In this document: piece after piece, positions 1 to 5,070 of the stretch
Numbering within the stretch: position 1 is the first letter of the stretch
Layout of the letters: the number at the start of each line of letters is the position of its first letter
DNA from: Methanomicrobiales archaeon
GTDB taxonomy: Archaea; Halobacteriota; Methanomicrobia; Methanomicrobiales; Methanospirillaceae
Assembly: GCA_013415575.1 (NCBI GenBank)
Contig: JAAEES010000095.1
Coordinates: 1 to 5,070 of the forward strand
Direction of reading: 5' to 3'
DNA length: 5,070 bases
Position numbers and translations under genes: made by a program
Notes under the pieces: model-generated
What the model was told of the DNA's origin: nothing
Database searches by the model: none
Seen by the model: only the letters and a program-made list of their open reading frames with translations

Positions 1-1
1 G

Positions 2-1615
2 AAGCGACGGGACGGCCCTGCCCGGATCTCGATCCTCACCACCCCCGAAGGACCGGTCCGCCTCCCGGCGGTCAGGGATACCCTCCGGCTCTTTCCTGAC
101 CTCGCATCCCGGGAATTCTCAAATGTTCCGCTGGCCGCCCCTGAACCCTTCGCCAGGCAATACCACTGCCGTGGATCAGGCCAGCCGGTTGCCGTACACC
201 CGGCACTGGTGCCCGATGTCTCATCGGGAGACTGCGTTCTCATTCCCGGGTGGCACACGGCGCTGGCAAACCCGAGGAACTACGTGGACTGGCTGGTGCA
301 CCTGAAGGAGGCCATCCCCCCCGATACCACGTGGTACGCACCGGGCGCCGCCCTCCCCTCAAACGTCCACATCCTCTGCTACTCCGGCTTTGACCTCTTC
401 GATTACACCGCCGTCGACCTGAAGACCGCCCAGGGCCTCTTCTGCCTGGCGGAGGGGGAATTTCCCCGGGAGGCCGTGGAGGAGGGAATCTGCTCATGCC
501 AGGGATGCCGGGAATCCGACCTCTCCCTGCACAACCGGCTGGCCCTCGAACAGGAGCTGGCCCTGGTCCGGCAGTTCATCGCTCTCCAGCAGCTCCGCGA
601 ATTTGTCGAAGGACGGGTCCGGATGACGGCCACGCATGTGGCCATCCTCCGTCACCTCGATCGCCGGAACCGGTTCATGGACGAGCGTTCACCGGTTGCC
701 CGCAGCGTGCGGCTCGGGGCCATGAGCGGGGACGCGCTCTCCCGGCCGGAAGTCCGGAGGTTCGCCGACCGGGTGCTCGACCGGTATATCCCGCCGGAAG
801 GAGACGTGGCCGTTCTCCTCCCCTGCTCAGCGCGGAAGCCGTATGTCATCTCCCAGAGCCACCGCAGGTTTTGCGAGGCTATTGCCGGACGGGCGGTGGA
901 GCTGATCGTCACCTCGCCGCTCGGCCTGGTCCCCCGCGAGATCGAACGCATCTATCCTGCTGCACACTATGACATCCCGGTTACCGGATACTGGGACCGG
1001 GAGGAGCTCGCTTTTTGCGCCGGTATCATGGCAGGATTTCTCTCCCGCCATCCCTACCGGCGGGTGATTGCCCACCTGGAGGGCGGAGCACTCGAAGCCG
1101 CCCGGATGGCTGCAGACCTCTGCGGGATAGAACTGGAATTCACCGCAGGAGACCGCCCGGCATCGGGTGAGTCACTGGCCTGCCTCAACGATACCCTGTC
1201 CGGTGAGCGTGCCGTCCGCCATGACGTGGTACGGGGGACGCTTTCCTGGCAGTTCGGCATCGACGTGGATACCCGTGGAATGACCGTCCGGTGGAAACCC
1301 CCCCACCTCTCGGTCAGGAGGGGAAAAGACCCGCTCTTTTCCATCGATCCTGGCACCGGTCTCCTGCGCCCGACATTCGAGGGATGGAAGTATATTCCGG
1401 GGATATACCGGGTAGAAATTGACAATTTTGCAGTCCAGGGAGACATCCTGGCACCCGGGGTCATCGCTGCTGATACCCTGATCAGGGAGGGGGATGAAGT
1501 GCTGGTGGAAGGTCCGCAGGCGGTGGCCACCGGGAGAGCGGCGATGCCCGCATTCGAGATGGAGGCCTCCTCGCGGGGTGTCGCCGTCAGGGTGCGTAAA
1601 GTATTGAAACAGTGA
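2..1615 (+). CDS. arcS: Archaeosine synthase alpha subunit (ArcS, TGT-like plus PUA), 5' end cut by window
   Basis: The frame is open from base 2 to the TGA at 1613-1615 (537 visible residues). The GTG at 209 is internal, because family-like sequence (RRDGPARI, typical of the ArcS N-terminus) lies upstream. The true start is probably a few codons before the window. ArcS attaches lysine to preQ0 at position 15 of tRNA; the radical-SAM partner RaSEA, not seen here, then yields archaeosine. Visible residues 1 to about 210 are a TGT-like domain. It has GFDLFD at 129-134 near the TGT nucleophile region and zinc ligands C164, C166, C169 and H177, with shorter spacing to the His than in true TGT. 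The central domain carries the ArcS lysine-site signature PC-x3-KPY-x2-S-x2-H exactly, at 274-287. The C-terminus (about 465-537) is a PUA RNA-binding domain with GVIAAD and REGDEV. An ordinary archaeosine transglycosylase is unlikely because the ArcS signature is intact. Whether any Asp of the TGT active site is functional needs an alignment. Confidence 0.93.
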   Translation, partial: KRRDGPARISILTTPEGPVRLPAVRDTLRLFPDLASREFSNVPLAAPEPFARQYHCRGSGQPVAVHPALVPDVSSGDCVLIPGWHTALANPRNYVDWLVHLKEAIPPDTTWYAPGAALPSNVHILCYSGFDLFDYTAVDLKTAQGLFCLAEGEFPREAVEEGICSCQGCRESDLSLHNRLALEQELALVRQFIALQQLREFVEGRVRMTATHVAILRHLDRRNRFMDERSPVARSVRLGAMSGDALSRPEVRRFADRVLDRYIPPEGDVAVLLPCSARKPYVISQSHRRFCEAIAGRAVELIVTSPLGLVPREIERIYPAAHYDIPVTGYWDREELAFCAGIMAGFLSRHPYRRVIAHLEGGALEAARMAADLCGIELEFTAGDRPASGESLACLNDTLSGERAVRHDVVRGTLSWQFGIDVDTRGMTVRWKPPHLSVRRGKDPLFSIDPGTGLLRPTFEGWKYIPGIYRVEIDNFAVQGDILAPGVIAADTLIREGDEVLVEGPQAVATGRAAMPAFEMEASSRGVAVRVRKVLKQ

Positions 1616-1622
1616 CACCCCA

Positions 1623-1630
1623 TTACTATA
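1623..1630 (+). promoter_or_regulatory. Possible TATA-like box for the pnt operon
   Basis: TTACTATA is the only AT-rich octamer in the short GC-rich gap between arcS and pntAA. In archaea a TATA box lies about 25 bases before the transcription start, which would put the start near 1650-1655 and give a short leader. The match to the archaeal consensus is only partial and no clear purine-rich BRE precedes it. The pnt genes could also be read through from arcS. Confidence 0.25.
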
Positions 1631-1659
1631 GCACAGATGTTGCGAGGGAGTAATCAACT

Positions 1660-1692
1660 ATGACCAGGGTGAACAGGCCATGCCGTTTGTGA
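1660..1692 (+). other. Ten-codon leader ORF overlapping the pntAA start
   Basis: An ATG at 1660 opens a ten-residue frame (MTRVNRPCRL) ending at TGA 1690-1692, which is 13 bases into pntAA in another frame. A purine-rich GAGGGAG at 1644-1650 lies nine bases before this ATG, close to ideal ribosome-binding spacing. The pntAA start has its own site (AGGGTGA) inside this mini-ORF. If translated, it would couple to or attenuate pntAA translation. It may equally be chance: the peptide has no recognisable features. Confidence 0.2.
1666..1672 (+). promoter_or_regulatory. Ribosome binding site for pntAA
   Basis: AGGGTGA contains GGTGA, complementary to the archaeal 16S rRNA 3' end (…CACCUCCU). It ends seven bases before the ATG at 1680, which supports that start over the in-frame GTG at 1689. 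Confidence 0.65.
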
Positions 1693-2822
1693 TTGCCGTT
1701 CCAAAGGAGCTGGCCGAGGGAGAAAAGCGCGTGGCGACCGTACCGGAGGTTGTCCAGAAGCTCACGAAGTCGGGCCACGAGGTCCGGATCGAGCATGACG
1801 CGGGGACGAGCGCATACTATCCTGATGATCTCTACACGGCCGCCGGTGCCACGATCGCATCCAGCCGGACCGAGCTGTTCAACGGCGCCCGGATCGTTCT
1901 TCGCGTCCAGCCCCCGACTGTTGCCGAGGTTGATCAGCTCGCCGAGGGCACGATCGTCATCGGGTTCATGAATGCGGCGCGCAATCCCGGGACCGTCGCA
2001 CGGATGCGTGACCGGAAGGTTACCGCGTTTGCCCTCGAGCTTGTTCCACGGATCACCCGTGCCCAGAGCATGGATGCCCTCAGTTCCCAGGCGACGGCTG
2101 GCGGGTACATGGCGGCCATACTGGGCGCCGCGAACAGCCCGAAGTTCCTCCCGATGCTGACAACTGCCGCGGGCACCATACGACCGGCAACGGTGCTCAT
2201 CCTGGGTGCCGGCGTCGCCGGGCTCATGGCGATCGCCACGGTAAAGCGGCTCGGCGCCATTGTCGAGGCCTACGACGTCCGTCGCGCCGCAGGCGAGCAG
2301 GTCCGCAGTCTTGGCGCACGATTCCTTGAGCTTGAAATCAATGCCGAAGGGCAGGGCGGCTATGCCCGCGAGCTCACTCCTGAAGAAAAGGAAAAAGAGC
2401 AGGAGATGGTCTCTGCCGCCGTCGCCCGGGCCGACATTGTCATTACGACCGCCAGCATCCCCGGTCGCAAGGCTCCCCTCCTCATCACCAGGGAGACCGT
2501 CGCGACGATGCGACCGGGTGCCGTCATCGTCGATCTGGCTGCCGAATCAGGTGGCAACTGCGAGTTGACCCAGCCTGGCAGGACCGCAGTGGAGCATGGC
2601 GTCACGATCCTGGGCCCGCTGAACCTCCCGGCCGAGGTGCCGTTCCACGCCAGCCAGATGTTTGCGAAAAACCTCCAGTCGTTCCTGGCGCTCCTCTTCG
2701 ACAAGGACGGGGCGCTTGTCACCGACTTTTCCGATGAAATCCTGGCCGCGAGCCTCCTGGTCCACGCGGGTGAGGTGCGTCACGGGCCGACCCGCGACCT
2801 TCTGAGTGGAGGGATGTCGTGA
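1680..2822 (+). CDS. pntAA: NAD(P) transhydrogenase subunit alpha 1, NAD(H)-binding domain I (PntAA)
   Basis: A 380-residue soluble subunit, the usual length for the stand-alone domain I of three-subunit transhydrogenases. It binds NAD(H) on the cytoplasmic side and exchanges hydride with NADP(H) held by PntB. The N-terminus (IAVPKE, then EKRVATVPEVV) matches the alanine dehydrogenase/PntA N-terminal fold. The RQD loop that positions the nicotinamide is intact: R124, Q129 and D132, with the same spacing as R127/Q132/D135 of Rhodospirillum rubrum. The Rossmann motif GAGVAG is at 176-181. D199 at the end of the second strand fits NAD rather than NADP. A late conserved block reads VIVDLAAESGGNCE. 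Alanine dehydrogenase is unlikely given the RQD loop and the pntAB-pntB neighbours. The gene ends in a TGATG overlap with pntAB, so the two are translationally coupled. It lies 64 bases after arcS. Confidence 0.96.
   Translation: MPFVIAVPKELAEGEKRVATVPEVVQKLTKSGHEVRIEHDAGTSAYYPDDLYTAAGATIASSRTELFNGARIVLRVQPPTVAEVDQLAEGTIVIGFMNAARNPGTVARMRDRKVTAFALELVPRITRAQSMDALSSQATAGGYMAAILGAANSPKFLPMLTTAAGTIRPATVLILGAGVAGLMAIATVKRLGAIVEAYDVRRAAGEQVRSLGARFLELEINAEGQGGYARELTPEEKEKEQEMVSAAVARADIVITTASIPGRKAPLLITRETVATMRPGAVIVDLAAESGGNCELTQPGRTAVEHGVTILGPLNLPAEVPFHASQMFAKNLQSFLALLFDKDGALVTDFSDEILAASLLVHAGEVRHGPTRDLLSGGMS
2808..2813 (+). promoter_or_regulatory. Ribosome binding site deciding the pntAB start
   Basis: GGAGGG lies inside the last codons of pntAA. 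It is eight bases before the ATG at 2822 and only five before the overlapping GTG at 2819. The spacing and codon favour the ATG. Confidence 0.65.
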
Positions 2823-3130
2823 TGGACATAACCCTGTTCTGGACCGCGGTCCTTATCGTGATACTGGCCGCGTTTACCGGCTACGTCGTCATCAGCCGGG
2901 TCCCCGTCATCCTCCACACACCGCTGATGAGCGGTTCGAACTTCATTCATGGGATCGTGCTTGTCGGTGCGATGGTCGCGCTGGGCCTCGCAACAACCAC
3001 CGGAGAAAAGATCATCGGCTTTGTCGCCGTCATCCTGGGTGCGGCGAACGTCACCGGCGGCTACGTCATCACGGAACGGATCCTCCAGATGTTCGACCGC
3101 AGCAAAAAGAAGCCTGAAAAGGAGGGCTGA
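2822..3130 (+). CDS. pntAB: NAD(P) transhydrogenase subunit alpha 2, membrane part (PntAB)
   Basis: A 102-residue integral membrane protein, the small domain II subunit that in E. coli is fused to the end of PntA. Three hydrophobic segments are visible at about 5-24, 42-60 and 64-86, followed by a basic tail (RSKKKPEKEG). Family-conserved blocks are GYVVISRVP (20-28), LHTPLMSGSN (31-40), IHGIV (42-46) and NVTGGYVITERILQMF (76-91). H43 in IHGIV matches the channel histidine (His42) described in the Thermus thermophilus alpha-2 subunit; E. coli has Ser there and uses a histidine in PntB instead. The ATG at 2822 shares one base with the pntAA stop. An alternative GTG start at 2819 would add one residue. 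With PntB it forms the proton-conducting membrane domain. Confidence 0.95.
   Translation: MDITLFWTAVLIVILAAFTGYVVISRVPVILHTPLMSGSNFIHGIVLVGAMVALGLATTTGEKIIGFVAVILGAANVTGGYVITERILQMFDRSKKKPEKEG
3119..3126 (+). promoter_or_regulatory. Ribosome binding site for pntB
   Basis: AAGGAGGG forms the last codons of pntAB and lies six bases before the pntB ATG. It is a strong archaeal Shine-Dalgarno match and fixes the start at 3133. Confidence 0.75.
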
Positions 3131-3132
3131 AC

Positions 3133-4518
3133 ATGGTCGACCTCTCCTTCGCGATCGACCCGGTCTACATTGCGACGATTTTCATTTTCATCATCGGTCT
3201 GCAGCGGATGAGCCACCCCCTCACCGCCCGGAGCGGGATCGTCTGGGCCGGCGCCGCGATGCTCATTGCGACGCTGGTTACGTTCCTGACCCCGGACCTC
3301 ACCAACTTCGCCCTGATAGCGATCGCGATCGTCATCGGAGGGGGCCTCGGCTATATCGCGGCAAAGCGCGTCGCGATGACCGACATGCCCCAGATGGTGG
3401 CGATCTACAACGGGATGGGTGGCGGTGCGGCGGCCGGAATCGCGGCAGTCCATCTCCTCGGCACCACTACCGCTGCCACCAGCACCCTCGCTGTCGTTGG
3501 AGGTCTCATCGGAGCCGTTTCGTTCTCGGGAAGCCTCATCGCGTTCCTGAAGCTCCAGGGCTGGATGCGGCCGCGGCCGATCACCTTCCCGGGTCAGCAG
3601 GTCATCAACATGGCAGTCCTGGCCCTTGCCGTCGTATCCGGTATACTCATCCTCTGGCAGCCGTCCTTTATCCCGCTCTCTGTCGCCACCTATCTCCCGC
3701 TGTTCTTCGTCCTCTCGCTCGGGTTCGGGTTCCTGATGACCCTCCCTATTGGCGGAGCCGACATGCCCGTTGTGATCTCAATGTACAACGCCTTCACCGG
3801 ACTTGCGGTCGCGCTTGACGGATTCTCGTTTGCAACCCCCAACTACGCGATGGTCGTCGCGGGCGTCATCGTTGGCGCAGCGGGGTCACTGCTCACGCTC
3901 CTGATGGCGCGGGCGATGAACCGCTCGATCCCGAATATCCTCTTCGGCGCGTTCGGCGCAACCGAGGAGACCGGGACAGAAATCCAGGGCAGCCTGAAGC
4001 CGATCGAGGCTGACGACGTGGCGGTCCTGCTGGCCTATGCAAACACGGCGATCATCGTTCCCGGCTACGGCATGGCGGTCGCCCAGGCCCAGCAGAGGGT
4101 CAAGGAATTGGCCGACCTGCTCGAGAGCAAGAACGTCGAGGTGAAGTTTGCTATCCACCCGGTCGCAGGAAGGATGCCCGGGCACATGAATGTCCTGCTT
4201 GCCGAGGCAGGAATCTCCTACGACCACCTCTTCGACCGGGACGAAATCAACCCGGAGTTCCCGGACACCGACGTGGTCCTCGTCATCGGTGCCAACGACG
4301 TCGTCAACCCGGCAGCGCACCGGCAGGGGAGCCCCCTCTACGGCATGCCAATCCTCGACGTTGAACTGGCGAAGAACGTCATCGTCCTCAAGCGCGGTGA
4401 GGGGAAAGGCTTTGCCGGAATCGAGAACGACCTGTTCTACCGGGACAACACCCGTATGCTCTATGGCGATGCGAAGGAGTCTGTCGGAAAAATTGTGCAG
4501 GCCCTCAAGAAACTCTAG
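3133..4518 (+). CDS. pntB: NAD(P) transhydrogenase subunit beta, membrane domain plus NADP(H)-binding domain III (PntB)
   Basis: At 461 residues it is essentially the length of E. coli PntB (462). Residues 1 to about 265 are a run of hydrophobic segments (domain II). They include MPQMVAIYNGMGGG at 85-98 and GGADMPVVISMYNAFTG around 207-223; N219 matches the conserved channel Asn222 of E. coli. N93 occupies the place of E. coli His91. Residues about 285-461 are domain III, which binds NADP(H) in the cytoplasm. It shows GYGMAVAQAQ (311-320), HPVAGRMPGHMNVLLAEAG (342-360), DEIN (370-373), GANDVVNPAAH (386-396) and K420/R421, equivalent to K424/R425 of E. coli. All are typical of functional enzymes. 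The gene starts two bases after pntAB, so the three subunits should be made together. The enzyme couples hydride transfer between NADH and NADP+ to inward proton flow. No truncation or frameshift is seen. A strong RNA hairpin follows 16 bases after the stop. Confidence 0.97.
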   Translation: MVDLSFAIDPVYIATIFIFIIGLQRMSHPLTARSGIVWAGAAMLIATLVTFLTPDLTNFALIAIAIVIGGGLGYIAAKRVAMTDMPQMVAIYNGMGGGAAAGIAAVHLLGTTTAATSTLAVVGGLIGAVSFSGSLIAFLKLQGWMRPRPITFPGQQVINMAVLALAVVSGILILWQPSFIPLSVATYLPLFFVLSLGFGFLMTLPIGGADMPVVISMYNAFTGLAVALDGFSFATPNYAMVVAGVIVGAAGSLLTLLMARAMNRSIPNILFGAFGATEETGTEIQGSLKPIEADDVAVLLAYANTAIIVPGYGMAVAQAQQRVKELADLLESKNVEVKFAIHPVAGRMPGHMNVLLAEAGISYDHLFDRDEINPEFPDTDVVLVIGANDVVNPAAHRQGSPLYGMPILDVELAKNVIVLKRGEGKGFAGIENDLFYRDNTRMLYGDAKESVGKIVQALKKL

Positions 4519-4534
4519 GGCCTGTGAGGAATCC

Positions 4535-4565
4535 GTGGGCCGGGATTACGGCCATTCTGGCCCAC
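4535..4565 (+). terminator. 12-bp hairpin after pntB (3' end or terminator structure)
   Basis: Bases 4535-4546 pair with 4554-4565 around a 7-base loop. The outer seven pairs (GTGGGCC with GGCCCAC) are perfect Watson-Crick. Of the next five, two are G·U in the plus-strand RNA and would be A-C mismatches in the minus-strand RNA, so the structure favours the pnt transcript. It starts 16 bases after the pntB stop. No T-tract follows, so it may act in 3' end processing or mRNA stability rather than as an intrinsic terminator. Confidence 0.5.
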
Positions 4566-4579
4566 AACGATACCACGCT

Positions 4580-4597
4580 TCGCCAGCTTTCTGGCGA
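4580..4597. repeat. Perfect 7-bp inverted repeat with 4-base loop
   Basis: TCGCCAG at 4580-4586 is the exact reverse complement of CTGGCGA at 4591-4597, with CTTT as the loop. It lies 14 bases after the first hairpin and folds equally well on either strand. It could serve as a shared 3' structure for both convergent transcripts. No poly-T follows. Confidence 0.45.
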
Positions 4598-4755
4598 CCA
4601 GAGACCCGGCCAGGCCGTCATGGGTTCGGGCAAACGGGATGCGGAGAAATGGAAGGATACCTTCGGTTCCTGTCGGAAGATACCGGATACACCAGCCGGG
4701 GACTCCCATACCCTGATGAGAAGAGGGATACCACCCTGTCCGGCACACCCGGCAT

Positions 4756-5067
4756 TCACCCCCAGATCGGGTCGTCCCCAAACCGGCTTGTCCAGAATTC
4801 ATTAGCATCCCGGTCGGTGTCTCTGGAGAGATCTTCCATTCTGAAGGATAGTTCACGGCTCATGCAGTAATCGACCAGGAGATCGTAGGACTCTTTCAGC
4901 CGGATGAACATTTCATGAGCATGCATGGGCTCATGGTCCGAAACATCCGGGTGATGCTGCCTGACCAGTTCATGGAACCGGTGGTGGATCTCATTCAGGC
5001 TTGCCCGGTCGGTAATTCCCAGGGTGATTGCAGCGTCCCTGATAGCCCGTGCGGATGCAGGTGCCAT
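4756..5067 (-). CDS. Small stand-alone J-domain protein (DnaJ-like, class C)
   Basis: A 103-residue soluble protein read from the ATG at 5067-5065 to the TGA at 4758-4756. Residues about 12-66 match a J domain: LGI at 16-18, an amphipathic helix, the invariant HPD triad at 39-41, then LKESYDLLVDYC in place of the usual helix III/IV signature. J domains stimulate the ATPase of DnaK-type Hsp70, so a co-chaperone role is expected. It has no Gly/Phe linker, zinc fingers or substrate-binding domain, so it is not DnaJ itself. The last 13 residues, FWTSRFGDDPIWG (91-103), form a distinct aromatic tail that I recall from similar proteins in Methanomicrobiales. Only three bases are visible upstream, so the promoter and ribosome site cannot be judged and a slightly earlier start is possible. 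The gene converges on pntB and shows no functional link to it. Confidence 0.85.
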   Translation of the reverse strand: MAPASARAIRDAAITLGITDRASLNEIHHRFHELVRQHHPDVSDHEPMHAHEMFIRLKESYDLLVDYCMSRELSFRMEDLSRDTDRDANEFWTSRFGDDPIWG

Positions 5068-5070
5068 TAT

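Larger units (their letters stand above)
4519..4755. other. Non-coding convergent spacer between pntB and the J-domain gene
   Basis: This 237-base stretch separates two convergent genes. Frames that cross it show no recognisable domain, and they overlap known genes out of frame. It holds two clear hairpins in its first third, a short palindrome CGGCCAGGCCG (4607-4617), and several GATACC hexamers in its second half. GGCCTG at 4519-4524 can also pair with CAGGCC at 4611-4616, which would enclose both hairpins in one larger fold. No promoter-like AT-rich box or T-rich terminator tract is visible. Confidence 0.6.

Noticed and set aside
209..211. GTG at 209 as the start of arcS
   Set aside because: Sixty-nine in-frame codons upstream, with ArcS-like sequence and no stop, show that it is an internal valine.
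123..305. 60-codon frame near the window start
   Set aside because: It overlaps arcS out of frame. The arcS frame carries family sequence through this region, and the 60-residue product resembles nothing.
1054..1657. Two long antisense frames over the end of arcS (189 and 161 codons)
   Set aside because: They are by-products of GC-rich coding DNA on the other strand. No domain or ribosome site was recognised, and the sense frame has a clear PUA domain.
2949..3818. 289-codon plus-strand frame across pntAB and pntB
   Set aside because: Its product is rich in Arg, His and Pro, as expected from a shifted reading of pnt. Both real genes in this region match known subunits along their whole length.
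4519..4755. CRISPR array or insertion-sequence remnant in the spacer
   Set aside because: There are no repeats of 20 or more bases with regular spacers, no transposase frame and no terminal inverted repeats or target duplications.
4505..4870. Several frames of 84-226 codons crossing the 3' spacer on both strands
   Set aside because: All run into pntB or the J-domain gene out of frame. They have low-complexity or unrecognisable products and read straight through the hairpins, so the spacer is better treated as non-coding.

Overview
The window looks like archaeal chromosome, most likely from a methanogen of the order Methanomicrobiales. The evidence is an archaeosine synthase (ArcS) with an archaeal PUA tail, Shine-Dalgarno sites complementary to an archaeal 16S rRNA 3' end, high GC content, and a small J-domain protein with a tail that I recall from that order. 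The order-level assignment is an inference from gene content.

Layout. Positions 2-1615 (+) hold nearly all of arcS, missing only a few N-terminal codons. A 64-base gap (1616-1679) carries a weak TATA-like element and two Shine-Dalgarno sites. Positions 1680-4518 (+) hold a complete, tightly packed three-gene operon, pntAA-pntAB-pntB. It encodes a proton-translocating NAD(P) transhydrogenase of the split three-subunit type. The genes are joined by a TGATG overlap and a 2-base gap. Positions 4519-4755 are a non-coding convergent spacer with a strong 12-bp hairpin just after the pntB stop, a second 7-bp hairpin and recurring GATACC motifs. Positions 4756-5067 (-) hold a 103-residue stand-alone J-domain protein, with only three bases visible upstream of its start.

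How the genes work together. PntAA binds NAD(H), PntB binds NADP(H), and PntAB plus the N-terminal half of PntB form the proton channel. The complex exchanges hydride between the two nicotinamide pools at the expense of, or generating, a proton gradient. Every key motif I checked is present. The proton-channel histidine sits in PntAB (H43), while the site equivalent to E. coli PntB H91 is Asn, which is the Thermus-like arrangement. arcS (tRNA modification) and the J-domain gene have no evident functional link to the transhydrogenase.

I found no undescribed multi-gene system. The most noteworthy items are the transhydrogenase operon in a probable methanogen, the strand-asymmetric hairpin cluster after pntB, and a ten-codon leader ORF overlapping the pntAA start.
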